Shown here piece by piece: positions 52,879 through 61,984 of a stretch of DNA of 64,000 nucleotides (position 1 is the stretch's first letter; every line of letters begins with the position of its first letter). The DNA is taken from contig NZ_JAEVYN010000007.1 in NCBI RefSeq assembly GCF_016807185.1, positions 52,029 through 116,028 on the forward strand. The letters are read 5' to 3'. Below the pieces are notes generated by a model. The model made no database searches, had not been told where the DNA came from, and saw nothing but the letters and a program-made list of their open reading frames with translations. Both the position numbers and the translations under genes were made by a program. The DNA comes from Leptolyngbya sp. Cla-17 (GTDB lineage: Bacteria > Cyanobacteriota > Cyanobacteriia > Leptolyngbyales > Leptolyngbyaceae).

Positions 52879-55155
52879 ATGGAATTCAATCACCAACTAT
52901 GGCAGGGAACCCAGTGGAATACGCGCAGCAGAGCTGCTTTAGGGCTAATTCTGCTCATCATCGTTGGGTGGTTGGGGAATTATTTCCGCTGGTCATTCTT
53001 CTTCCATCTCGACTTTCTATTTGGGACGATCGCCGTCTGGCTGGTACTGGGTCTCTATGGGCAGCGCTGGTGTATTTCCGCCGTGATTCTGGCTAGCAGT
53101 TACACCTACTTCCTCTGGAAGCATCCCTATGCCATTATCATCTTCACCTGCGAAGCCTTATTTGTTAGTTGGTTATTCCGTCGCTCCCGCCAAAACCTCG
53201 TTCTGCTAGACGGCATCTATTGGATATGTATTGGGATGCCCCTAGTCTGGCTGTTCTATCATCATGTCCTGGATCACGATTCCACCCAGACCACCATCAT
53301 CATGCTGAAGCAGGCTGTCAATGGCATCTTTAATGCCCTAGTTGCCAGCCTGCTTCTGATCTATCTCCCCATTCATCGCTGGTTTAATCGCCCTCAGGGA
53401 ATCAGTTCCCTCTCTCTGCAACAAACCTTATTTAACCTGCTGGTTGCCTTCGTTTTCTTTCCCACCTTGATGCTCATGGCACTGGACAGCCATCGTGTGG
53501 TTGGCAACATTGAAATCACGGCTCAGGAAGAACTCAGGTCAGCATCAATCGAATTGGGGGCACAGATTGATGCATGGCACGAACAACTGTTACACGCCAC
53601 AGGAGCGTTAGCCCAAGTTGCGGCTCAGTCCAACCTGACCCAGACGGTTCAATTGGAGCAAAGCACAGAACTTACCCAACGAGCATTTCTAGATTTTCAC
53701 ACCCTCTACGTTGTTACCCCTACCGGTCAAGTCAGTGCTGTTTCTTCTGCATTCGATCGGCCAGCAAAAGCCGCTACAGGCGTCAGACTGGCGGGTATTC
53801 CCTACTTTGAAGCGATTCGTAATACCCGTCAACCAACCCTGTCGGGTTTATGGACACAATCGAGCAACATATCAACGGCTGGGGTAATTTTGAGTACTCC
53901 TGTGGTCAAAGAAGACCGCCTGTTGGGGTTCGTCATCAGTGAGATTAACTTAAATCGAATTGAGCATCTCTTCAAAACTTACACCAAGAAAGGGCTGCAA
54001 ATTACGTTGCTCGATCGCAATAACACCATCATCACTAGCACTCAGAGCGGTCGCGCAGTCGCCCAAACGTTTGACCCACAGCAGGGAGTCGAAATTCGGG
54101 TGATCACCCCAGATACCTATCAATGGTTCTCCACAACGGGCAGCTCATTGCTCATGGTGCGGTGGAGTAATTCCTTCTTTGTCCAGGAAACTGCCTTAGA
54201 GAATCAGATCCCCTGGAAATTGCTGATCGAGGTTCCTGTTGCCCCCTCTGTTTCCCAAGTGCTGCGGTTTCACGTCCGAAGTCTGAGCATTTTGATGTTC
54301 ATTTCGGGATTAGCATTGCTACTGGCAACCCTACTCACTCGCAGATTGGTCAGTCCCCTCTCTCAGTTAGCACGGGTAACCACAAACCTACCCAATCAAT
54401 TAGTCGAGCAAAAATCGATCGACTGGCCCAGTAGCTCGGTCATGGAAATTGGCTCCCTCGTCCGCAATTTTAAGGTCATGTCCTCCACCCTGACGCAAAA
54501 ATTCCAGGAGCTGCAAAACGCTAAAGAAACGGCTGATGCTGCGAATCGGGCTAAAAGCCAATTTCTAGCCAACATGAGCCACGAATTACGAACTCCCTTG
54601 AATGCCATTCTCGGCTTTACTCAACTCCTGACCCGTAACGCTCCTCCAAGCTCAGAAACCTCAGAGCTAACGATCATTCAGCGCAACGGAGAGCATTTGC
54701 TAGAGTTGGTCAGCGATGTGTTAGAAATGTCCAAGATCGAGGCCGGTCGAGTCATTCTGAACGAGACCAATTTTGATCTTTATCTCTTGCTTGACTCCTT
54801 AGAAGAAATGCTGCAACTCCGGGCTGAATCTAAAGGGTTGCAACTTGTGTTTAGGTGCTCACCAGATGTGCCCCAATATGTCCAAACCGATGAGCGGAAA
54901 CTCCGTCAAGTTTTACTCAATCTGCTAGGAAACGCGATTAAGTTTACGCAAGCCGGATGTGTAACGTTGCGGATTAGAAGTGAGGAGGCAAAAAATTTAC
55001 CTCCTCCCTCCTCCTCCCTCCTCCTCCCTCCTCCTCCCTCCTCCTCCCTCCTCCTCCCTCCTCCTCCCTCCTCCCCATTCCCCTGTCTTTCCATCCCCTC
55101 ACCCTCTACCTTGAAGTTGAAGACACTGGACCTGGGATTGCTGCTCATGAAATGA
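52879..55155 (+). CDS. Hybrid histidine kinase, 5' part (out of frame downstream)
   Basis: The product is 758 residues. About six membrane segments lie in residues 18-190, followed by a Cache-like sensor (about 210-450), another membrane segment (about 472-490), HAMP-like sequence, and HisKA with NMSHELRTPLNAILGFTQLL (His 568). The HATPase N box (VLLNLLGNAIKF) is present. Then seven 10-bp repeats shift the frame, and the protein ends with an unrelated tail before the G1 and G2 boxes. As it stands it cannot bind ATP normally. The natural continuation is 55152-55751 and then 56804-57129. Confidence 0.85.
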   Translation: MEFNHQLWQGTQWNTRSRAALGLILLIIVGWLGNYFRWSFFFHLDFLFGTIAVWLVLGLYGQRWCISAVILASSYTYFLWKHPYAIIIFTCEALFVSWLFRRSRQNLVLLDGIYWICIGMPLVWLFYHHVLDHDSTQTTIIMLKQAVNGIFNALVASLLLIYLPIHRWFNRPQGISSLSLQQTLFNLLVAFVFFPTLMLMALDSHRVVGNIEITAQEELRSASIELGAQIDAWHEQLLHATGALAQVAAQSNLTQTVQLEQSTELTQRAFLDFHTLYVVTPTGQVSAVSSAFDRPAKAATGVRLAGIPYFEAIRNTRQPTLSGLWTQSSNISTAGVILSTPVVKEDRLLGFVISEINLNRIEHLFKTYTKKGLQITLLDRNNTIITSTQSGRAVAQTFDPQQGVEIRVITPDTYQWFSTTGSSLLMVRWSNSFFVQETALENQIPWKLLIEVPVAPSVSQVLRFHVRSLSILMFISGLALLLATLLTRRLVSPLSQLARVTTNLPNQLVEQKSIDWPSSSVMEIGSLVRNFKVMSSTLTQKFQELQNAKETADAANRAKSQFLANMSHELRTPLNAILGFTQLLTRNAPPSSETSELTIIQRNGEHLLELVSDVLEMSKIEAGRVILNETNFDLYLLLDSLEEMLQLRAESKGLQLVFRCSPDVPQYVQTDERKLRQVLLNLLGNAIKFTQAGCVTLRIRSEEAKNLPPPSSSLLLPPPPSSSLLLPPPPSSPFPCLSIPSPSTLKLKTLDLGLLLMK
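55000..55070. repeat. Seven 10-bp tandem repeats (CTCCTCCCTC)
   Basis: Seven perfect copies of CTCCTCCCTC fill 55001-55070. The unit is not a multiple of three. The correct frame resumes directly after the tract (LPIPLSFHPLTLYLEVEDTGPG), so gaining one copy or losing two restores the kinase, while seven copies leave it off. The tract is pure pyrimidine on one strand. Confidence 0.95.
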
Positions 55156-55751
55156 ATCAGTTGTTTGAGGCTTTTTCCCAAACGGAAATAGGACGGAAAT
55201 CTCAACAGGGAACGGGATTGGGACTAGCCATTAGCCGACAATTTGTGCGCTTAATGGGTGGGGATATCACAGCTAACAGTGTGCTAGGTCGGGGTGCCAC
55301 CTTTGCCTTTGAGATTAATGTCGGACTGGGGAATCCCGCGGAGATTGCGGGACAACAGCCCCTTCGACGGGTAATTGGGCTTGCTCCCGGCCAACCGAAA
55401 TACCGCATTCTGGTGGTCGATGATCGTTGGGTGAATCGCCAATTGTTGCTTAGATTTCTGGAACCGATCGGGTTTGAAGTCCGCGATGCTGAAAATGGAC
55501 AGCAGGCAGTCGCCCTCTGGGAAGCGTGGCAACCTCATCTGATTTGGATGGATATGCGAATGCCCGTGATGGATGGCTATGAAGCGACCCGGTACATTAA
55601 AGCCCAGTTGCAAGGTCAGGCAACGGTAATTATTGCCATCACAGCCAGTGTCCTTGATGAAGAGCGGGCAATTGTCTTGGCCGCAGGCTGCGACGATTTT
55701 GTGAGGAAGCCTGTCTGGGAAGACATCGTCTTTGAGAAGATAGCTCAATAG
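55152..55751 (+). CDS. Hybrid histidine kinase, 3' part (HATPase end and REC)
   Basis: The frame is open from the repeat tract; the listed ATG is internal. It encodes HATPase G1 (LEVEDTGPGIAAHEMNQLF, from 55110), G2 (GTGLGLAISRQFV) and a receiver (ILVVDDRWVNRQ, LIWMDMRMPVMDGYE, VRKPV). It ends at IAQ where the IS5-type element is inserted. If the IS and one AAT are removed, it reads on as AQYLGVSYLYEEKDQ into the tail at 56804-57129. Confidence 0.85.
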   Translation: MNQLFEAFSQTEIGRKSQQGTGLGLAISRQFVRLMGGDITANSVLGRGATFAFEINVGLGNPAEIAGQQPLRRVIGLAPGQPKYRILVVDDRWVNRQLLLRFLEPIGFEVRDAENGQQAVALWEAWQPHLIWMDMRMPVMDGYEATRYIKAQLQGQATVIIAITASVLDEERAIVLAAGCDDFVRKPVWEDIVFEKIAQ

Positions 55752-56803
55752 ACATTATTGGAAATAGCGAAGCACTAGAAAGCACGACAAGAGAGTACTT
55801 CTAGCAATTTTAAGCTTAGGCGGTTTTGAGTTGAGGATGGGTGAGTTGACGATGAGTGAGCCGAAAGTTGTGCAGTCCGCAGGCAGTTTCCATCACATCA
55901 TCCGCATAATAGCCAGTTCGGTTGCGAAACTTGTGTGCCACAATGTTGCAGCGTTTGATGCCACTGATTTGATGTTCTATTTCGACTCGTTCGCTGGAAA
56001 TCTCCCGGTTGTGGTGTTTATCTTGGTCGCTTAACTGCTGGTTTCGAGGCTTTTTCTTCGGTTGTCTAATCGTCACTCCAGGGGGTGCAAACCCTTGAAA
56101 CCCTCTGTCTTGCCACAAGGTACTGCCGGGTGGAAACTGGTATTCCTCGCCGTCACAAATGGCTTTGTCATGCACACTGCCACAGTAGGTGTCGCTTAAA
56201 AACACAACCTTTCCCCCCCGCTCACTGATGATATTGTTGGTCATCGTATGACGCTTCTTTTTGCCACTGTAATAATCCTGCTGGCGCTCTGGGTCTTTTG
56301 GCCGATTCATCGGGCGCTCAGTGCCGTCGATGATGAACTCCAAACTGGGACACTCCCTTAACACCGCTTCTAGCCGTGCGGGTTCTCGCTCCGGTAATTG
56401 TTTCTCATAGCCCAATGCTTGATTCAATATTCGGCTCAACTTGTGAATCCATTCCCAGGCTTGGGTTTGTCCAATCCCAAACAAAAACCCTTGCACCGTT
56501 TGGGTGGGATACACTCGGAAGTACACCAAAATAAATAACAGTTTGTCTGCACTGCTGGACACCTCAGCGTGTCGTCCTCCCCCATAGCGACGGGCACGAG
56601 GTCGCTTAATGTATTCCCGTTCGATATATTCTTGCCATGCCACCTCAAAGCTTTCCAGCAATTGCTCAAATTCCGCAGGCTTTAATCCCGTGAGACTTTG
56701 CAACACGTAGGGCTTACCTTGAACTTTGCTATAGCTCAACATCGCTGGTTCCGTTCGACTTGCGTTATCTTTTTCGCATCCTATTCTATTTCCGATTAAG
56801 TCT
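55750..56803 (-). mobile_element. IS5-family (ISL2-like group) element
   Basis: This 1054-bp element has ends AGACATTATTGGAAATAG and its near complement, flanked by AAT on both sides (55747-55749, 56804-56806). That is the ANT-type 3-bp duplication of the ISL2 group. It interrupts the hybrid kinase gene. Confidence 0.88.
55816..56742 (-). CDS. IS5-family transposase
   Basis: The product is 308 residues, with an N-terminal HTH_Tnp_4-like region (LLFILVYFRVYPTQTVQGF) and a DDE_Tnp_4 catalytic domain: LEFIIDGTERPMNRP (Asp), LWQDRGFQG (Asp), ERVEIEHQISGIKRC (Glu). The frame is complete, so the element is probably active. Confidence 0.9.
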   Translation of the reverse strand: MLSYSKVQGKPYVLQSLTGLKPAEFEQLLESFEVAWQEYIEREYIKRPRARRYGGGRHAEVSSSADKLLFILVYFRVYPTQTVQGFLFGIGQTQAWEWIHKLSRILNQALGYEKQLPEREPARLEAVLRECPSLEFIIDGTERPMNRPKDPERQQDYYSGKKKRHTMTNNIISERGGKVVFLSDTYCGSVHDKAICDGEEYQFPPGSTLWQDRGFQGFAPPGVTIRQPKKKPRNQQLSDQDKHHNREISSERVEIEHQISGIKRCNIVAHKFRNRTGYYADDVMETACGLHNFRLTHRQLTHPQLKTA

Positions 56804-57129
56804 AATATTTAGGAGTCAGTTATCTTTATGAAGAGAAAGATCAAGAAGACACCCAAAACGAAGGCATGAGGACCGTGAACAGTGGGAAGAATGAGGTTAG
56901 ACTTCGTCCATCCGTCCTCCTGTCACCGGCTTCGCTTCATGTCATGCCTTCTAGCTGGATTGCTCAACTCCATCAGTCGGCTATGCAACTCGACGATAAG
57001 CAAGTTTTCTCGCTGATTGCGGCGATTCCTCCGGAGCATGCTGCCATTGCCATTGCCCTGACGGATTTGGTCAATCGAGTGCGCTTCGATAAGATCGTCA
57101 ACCTCTCTCAACCCGTTGTTCAGACATGA
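56804..57129 (+). pseudogene. Hybrid histidine kinase C-terminal tail
   Basis: The open frame continues YLGVSYLYEEKDQEDTQNEG, then MPSSWIAQLHQSAMQLDDKQVFSLI and FDKIVNLSQPV. This is the helical tail that follows the last receiver in many cyanobacterial hybrid kinases. It is separated from the rest of the gene (52879-55751) by the IS5-type element. Its stop overlaps the start of the next gene as ATGA. Confidence 0.82.
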
Positions 57130-59525
57130 ATAGTGAACAGTCCACAGCAACTAAAGGCAATATTTTGATTGTTGATGATGCTTTGGACAGTCTGAATCTG
57201 TTGTACGCAACGCTGTCCCAGCGGGGGTACGAGGTGCGTAAGGCGATTAACGGCTCAATGGCACTGATGGGGGTGCAGTCGGCTCCCCCCGACTTGATTC
57301 TGCTGGATATCCGGATGCCAGATATGGATGGCTATGAGGTCTGTCAACTGCTGAAAGCGTCCCCAGAAAGCTGCAATATTCCGATTATTTTTCTCAGCGC
57401 TCTAGATGAACCGCTGGACAAAGTGCGGGCGTTTTCCTTAGGGGCGGCGGATTACATCACTAAGCCCTTCCAAACTGAAGAGGTCCTCGCTCGGATTGAG
57501 AATCAATTGGCGCTTCAGGCTGCCAAAGCAGAAATTCGCCGGTTCAATGCGGCACTGGAACAACGAGTGCAGCAACGCACCGAGGAATTGCAACGGGAAA
57601 TTGGGGAGCGGCAGCGGGCTGAGGAGTCGCTCCGTCAACAGGCAGAACAAACGCAATTGGTCGCGGCGATCGCCCAACGCATTCGTCAGTCCTTAGACTT
57701 GGACACCATTCTCAAGACCACTGTGACAGAAATCCGCCAGCTTTTGCAAGTTGATCGCGTGCTGATTTATCGGTTTGAGCCAGATTGGAGTGGCGTGGTC
57801 GTGGTTGAGTCTGTGTCCAAAAGCGACCACTCAATTATCGGAAAACCCTTGATCGATCACTGCTTCCAACAAGGCTTTGTCGAGCAATACCGACAAGGAC
57901 GGATTCAAAACCTGGAGGATATTTATACCGGGGGACTGACTCAGTGTCACATTGATCTCTTAGCGGATTTAGGGGTGAGAGCAAACTTAGTCGTGCCGAT
58001 TGTGCAAGAGGAAAACCTATGGGGGCTTCTCCTTGCCAATCAATGTGTGCAGCCACGACGATGGACGCTTCTGGAAGTTGACCTGATGAAGCAACTCTCT
58101 ACCCAGTTGGCGATCGCCATTCAGCAATCCGAACTCTATCATCAGGTGCAACAATTCAACGCTAAATTAGAGCGCCAGGTTCAAGAGCGGACCCTACAAT
58201 TGCAGCGATCGCTCGATTTTGAAGCCGCCCTCAAACGCATCACCGACAAAGTTCGGGATAGCTTAGACGAAAGTCAGATTTTGCAAGCGGCGGTTCAAGA
58301 ACTGGCTCATGTCCTCCAGATTGAATGCTGTAATGCCGGCCTTTACAACGCCGAACTGACCTCATCGACCATTGCGTTTGAATACACCACTTCCTTGCCC
58401 TCCTATCAGGGTTTGGTTGTGCAGATGGGGAATTATCCAGAGATTTACCGACAACTCTTGCAACATCAAAGCATTCAACTGTGCGGTGCCCAACCTCAAT
58501 TAATTGGGGAAACTGACTACCAATTCGCGATGCTTGCCTGTCCTGTCGCCGATGATCAGGGCGTAATTGGAGATTTGTGGCTATTTAAGCCCAAAGAGGC
58601 CATGTTTGAAGACCTAGAAGTGCGGTTAGTGCAGCAGGTTGCGAACCAGTGTGCCATTGCTCTGCGTCAAGCGAGATTGTATGCAACTGCTCAAACCCAG
58701 GTGGAAACCCTAGAAAGCCTGCACCAGCTTAAGGATGATTTTCTCAGCACGGTTTCCCATGAATTGCGATCGCCCGTAACGAACATGAAGATGGCGATTC
58801 AAATGCTAGAAGTTGCCCTTGAGCAAATCAAGGCGGCGAGCTTTGCAGAGATAGGAGCAGACGCGCCATCGAATAAAACAGTCCAAAGAGCCACCCATTA
58901 TTTACAAATTCTCGGCAGTGAATGCGATCGAGAAATCAGTCTAGTCACTGACCTGCTGGACTTACAACGACTGGAAGCGGGTGCTCAAGACAGCATCACG
59001 GATTGGATCGACTTGAATCTGTGGCTACCCACCTCAATCGATGCCTTTGAGGAACGCACTCAGGCTCGCCAGCAACAGTTACAGGTGGAAATACCAGCCC
59101 TACTCCCTCAAATTTGTTCCGACCTTGACGCCATCAACCGCATTCTCACAGAACTGCTGCACAATGCCTGCAAATATACCCCACCCGGAGAAACCATTAC
59201 CGTAACGGCTCAGGTCGATCCATCTTCTCGCTTCTCACAGCCATCTTCATCCTTTAACCAATCCAAAGGATCGGGTACGGTGATGCGTCTTTCAACCCTC
59301 CTACTGAGCGTCACTAACTCCGGGGTAGAAATTTCTGCCGATGAACTCCCTCGTATTTTCGAGAAGTTTTACCGGGTTGCCACTGCTGATCGATGGCAGC
59401 AAGGGGGAACTGGTTTGGGGTTAGCTCTAGTAAAAAAGCTGGTAGAACATCTGGGGGGAACAATTGAAGCCAGAAGCATTCAGAGGCAGACAACTTTTAG
59501 GATAGCGTTACCCATTGCTTGTTGA
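57126..59525 (+). CDS. REC-GAF-GAF histidine kinase
   Basis: The product is 799 residues. The receiver is at 12-130 (LILLDIRMPDMDGYEV, YITKPF). The first GAF (about 190-345) is phytochrome-like (DRVLIYRF, ANLVVPIVQEENLWGLL) but I see no obvious chromophore Cys in the usual CH motif. A second GAF-like region lies at about 375-520. HisKA (STVSHELRSPVTNMKM, His near 543) and HATPase (LHNACKYTPPG, GGTGLGLALVKKLV) follow. It overlaps the previous gene by ATGA and is the output partner of the broken hybrid kinase. A 21-bp stem surrounds its stop codon. Confidence 0.88.
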   Translation: MNSEQSTATKGNILIVDDALDSLNLLYATLSQRGYEVRKAINGSMALMGVQSAPPDLILLDIRMPDMDGYEVCQLLKASPESCNIPIIFLSALDEPLDKVRAFSLGAADYITKPFQTEEVLARIENQLALQAAKAEIRRFNAALEQRVQQRTEELQREIGERQRAEESLRQQAEQTQLVAAIAQRIRQSLDLDTILKTTVTEIRQLLQVDRVLIYRFEPDWSGVVVVESVSKSDHSIIGKPLIDHCFQQGFVEQYRQGRIQNLEDIYTGGLTQCHIDLLADLGVRANLVVPIVQEENLWGLLLANQCVQPRRWTLLEVDLMKQLSTQLAIAIQQSELYHQVQQFNAKLERQVQERTLQLQRSLDFEAALKRITDKVRDSLDESQILQAAVQELAHVLQIECCNAGLYNAELTSSTIAFEYTTSLPSYQGLVVQMGNYPEIYRQLLQHQSIQLCGAQPQLIGETDYQFAMLACPVADDQGVIGDLWLFKPKEAMFEDLEVRLVQQVANQCAIALRQARLYATAQTQVETLESLHQLKDDFLSTVSHELRSPVTNMKMAIQMLEVALEQIKAASFAEIGADAPSNKTVQRATHYLQILGSECDREISLVTDLLDLQRLEAGAQDSITDWIDLNLWLPTSIDAFEERTQARQQQLQVEIPALLPQICSDLDAINRILTELLHNACKYTPPGETITVTAQVDPSSRFSQPSSSFNQSKGSGTVMRLSTLLLSVTNSGVEISADELPRIFEKFYRVATADRWQQGGTGLGLALVKKLVEHLGGTIEARSIQRQTTFRIALPIAC

Positions 59526-59545
59526 GCAATGGGTAACGCTATCCT
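59499..59545. terminator. 21-bp perfect stem across the kinase stop codon
   Basis: 59499-59519 (AGGATAGCGTTACCC...) is exactly complementary to 59525-59545 with a 5-base loop. The TGA stop at 59523-59525 sits in the loop. There is no T run, so it may protect mRNA or terminate both directions rather than act as a classic terminator. Confidence 0.6.
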
Positions 59546-59607
59546 GAATAGCGGCAAAAATAAAACCTCACGGATGAGTGGTGCGCTGCTTTGTTGCAAA
59601 CGTTCTT

Positions 59608-59786
59608 GGGGTTGAGCCGATATACGACTAAAAAAGTGCAAGATAGGCTGGAAAGCCTTATTTGGATTGAGTTTTAGAGAATCTATTGAAGCGAGGCTCA
59701 GCAACAGCACTTCTGTGGGAGTGGCAGAAGTACTACGAGAGAATGGGGCTTTCAGCCATTGAAACCACATCAAAAGAGGCTATGTA
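59608..59786 (+). repeat. 179-bp repeat, copy after the kinase
   Basis: It starts GGGGTTGAGCCGATATACGA and ends GAGGCTATGTA. It matches the inverted copy at 45994-46172 and, for its first 44 bp, 44666-44709. A Tn3-like mini-element abuts its end. Confidence 0.75.
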
Positions 59787-60232
59787 GGGTTCTTTTACGC
59801 AAAGGTACGTAAAGCGACATGGCGTAATGCAACATTCAGTCCTGCTTTCGCAGTTCCCGAATCCGCTCCGGCGGAAAATAGCGATAGAAAGCAGTTCTCC
59901 CGACTCTGAGGTGATCGATGACATCCCCGACAAACGGGTAGTTTACCGTGTCCTTGAGCATCGCCTCAGCCAATCCGCCACCGACGAGCGCACAGCAGAG
60001 ATCCGGGCTGCCGTCGCCAACCACGCCATCATCTCATGGGAGCATATCAACCTGCTCGGCGAGTACGACTTCTCCGATGAAAAGCTCCGGGATTCGGTCG
60101 GCATCCCACCCCCAAAAAACAGCCTGAAAGCACAAGCTCAAAAAGGGGAAAGGAAACCCGTGTAAACGGTGGGTCTTAGCGCTTTTCCTGGCAGGGTCAT
60201 GTCGCTTTACGTACCTTTGCGTTAAGGAACCC
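59787..60232 (+). mobile_element. Miniature Tn3-like element
   Basis: Terminal inverted repeats of 35 bp (59787-59821 and its complement at 60198-60232, 33 of 35 matching) begin GGGTTC and contain GGTACGTAAAGCGACATG. That is close to the 38-bp, GGG-starting ends of Tn3 transposons. The 446-bp element holds a remnant of the transposase end. Confidence 0.7.
59827..60165 (+). pseudogene. Tn3-type transposase (TnpA) C-terminal remnant
   Basis: This 112-residue frame contains ISWEHINLLGEYDFSDEKLRD (about 69-89), which resembles the C-terminal end of Tn3-family TnpA, where a W/H-E-H-I-N-L-x-G-x-Y motif stands just before the transposon end. The upstream half is only weakly transposase-like. Lying next to the right terminal repeat, as in complete Tn3 elements, supports this reading. 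Confidence 0.55.
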
Positions 60233-60294
60233 AACTAGGTGATCGACGCTTTCGCCTTGAAAGTCGTGCAAATCCAAGCAGAAGCGTGTAATGC

Positions 60295-61722
60295 TCAACT
60301 AGACAGAGGCTTAACTGGACGGATCGGAATTTCGATCCAAAACTCGGTTCCCCGTCCGATTTCAGAATTGCATTGAATTGAGCCGTGATGCTTCTCCGTC
60401 ACAATTTGGTGGCTAATGGAAAGCCCAAGTCCTGTACCTTTGCCAACCCGTTTAGTGGTGAAGAAAGGGTCAAAAATGCGTTTCTGAACCTCTTCAGGCA
60501 TACCCGATCCATTATCGACAATTTGTACAGCAATAGAATTAGCACTTTTAACCATTGTGCGAATTGTGATAGTGCTCGGTTTTGTCTGGATGTCTACTTT
60601 AGAGCGCTCACTGTTGTAGCTCTCTAGAGCATCGATCGCATTACCGAGAATATTCATAAACACTTGATTAAGCTGTCCAGCATAACATTCCACCAAGGGA
60701 AGGTTGCCATACTCTTTAACCAGCTCAGTCCCACTACCATCAGGTTTTACTTTCAGTCGATTCTGAAGAATTAGCAGAGTACTATCAATACCTTCATGAA
60801 TATCGACGGGCTTCATTTCTGCCTCGTCGAGTCGTGAGAAATTGCGTAATGTCAAGACGATCTGCCGAATGCGATCGGTGCCAACTTTCATGGAAGACAG
60901 CAACTTGGGCAAGTCTTCGATCAAAAAATCCAGATCTAGCTCATCGATCTGTTGCTGAAGCTCAGGAGTTAAGTCGGGAGCATGTTGTTGGCAAAGCTGC
61001 GCAAGATTTAATAGGTTTTGCAAATAATCGCTAGCACAGTTGATATTGCCATGAATAAAGTTGACAGGATTATTAATTTCATGAGCCACACAGGCAACTA
61101 ACTGACCCAAGCTAGACATCTTTTCGGTCTGGATCAATTGTGACTGAGTTTTCTGAAGTTGCAGCAGCGTTTGTTCTAGCTGCTGTGTTTGGTATTGGGC
61201 AGTAGCAGTGGCAACATTGAGTGCTTTGAGGTTGTTGTAAGCTCTGGAGTGATAGCGAATGCGAGCAACTAACTCGATGCGATCGGGAATTTTAACTAAG
61301 TAATCATTCGCACCGTGACTAAACGCTTCTGCTTTCAGATTGGGCTCCTCTTTAGTTGAAAGCATAATAATAGGAATATTCTGGGTGGCTGGATGTGCGC
61401 GAAACCAGCGCAACAGCATTAACCCATCGACACTCGGCATAATCAAATCTTGCAAGATAACGGTTGGAGCAACTTTGACCGCTGTTTGAATCGCCTGAGT
61501 CGGATCGCTGCAATAGTGAAATGTGATGTCATTTTCGCAAGCTAAAGCCCGACGGATAGCTTCACTAATAATTAGCTGATCATCAATCAGCAAAACTGTT
61601 ATTTGAGAGGATTGGAAGCCTACCACACTTTCTACCTTCTTGAACACCTCTTTAGCCTCAGAAGGTGATGCAGCAAACTCAACTGACAATGAAGCAGGCA
61701 GATTTGGAGCCTGTAGCATCAC
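60295..61722 (-). CDS. Response-regulator/histidine kinase (REC-HK)
   Basis: This 475-residue protein has receiver domain about 42-160 (VLLIDDQLIISE, VILQDLIMPSVDGL; lysine region DYLVKIPD), a coiled coil, HisKA (LGQLVACVAHEINNPVNFIHGN, His near 217) and HATPase (VDNGSGMPEEV, GKGTGLGLSISHQIV). It is the same architecture as 50746-52056. It lies downstream of cheR on the same strand, 262 bp away, so it may be the chemotaxis-like kinase output of that cluster. Confidence 0.88.
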   Translation of the reverse strand: MMLQAPNLPASLSVEFAASPSEAKEVFKKVESVVGFQSSQITVLLIDDQLIISEAIRRALACENDITFHYCSDPTQAIQTAVKVAPTVILQDLIMPSVDGLMLLRWFRAHPATQNIPIIMLSTKEEPNLKAEAFSHGANDYLVKIPDRIELVARIRYHSRAYNNLKALNVATATAQYQTQQLEQTLLQLQKTQSQLIQTEKMSSLGQLVACVAHEINNPVNFIHGNINCASDYLQNLLNLAQLCQQHAPDLTPELQQQIDELDLDFLIEDLPKLLSSMKVGTDRIRQIVLTLRNFSRLDEAEMKPVDIHEGIDSTLLILQNRLKVKPDGSGTELVKEYGNLPLVECYAGQLNQVFMNILGNAIDALESYNSERSKVDIQTKPSTITIRTMVKSANSIAVQIVDNGSGMPEEVQKRIFDPFFTTKRVGKGTGLGLSISHQIVTEKHHGSIQCNSEIGRGTEFWIEIPIRPVKPLSS

Positions 61723-61984
61723 GTAACTTCTCCCTCTCTTAAATGCCGATCTACTGAAAAGCTGGCTATAAAGCTCTTTTGATTATTGCCTCTAGCTAAT
61801 ATTCCCAAAAGTCTTTCAAACTCCACCACTCAAATTTTATACAGGCTGTAGGCAAAAAAATTCCTGAGCCAAGAGCTTCAATCGGGTGAGGAGTATGGTC
61901 TAGAACACTACCATCCCGGTGCAGCAAGCCCTGTCTAAGTTTCAACAAGGGCTGCGGCAAGGGGCACGACTGAGTAAGTTCCGT

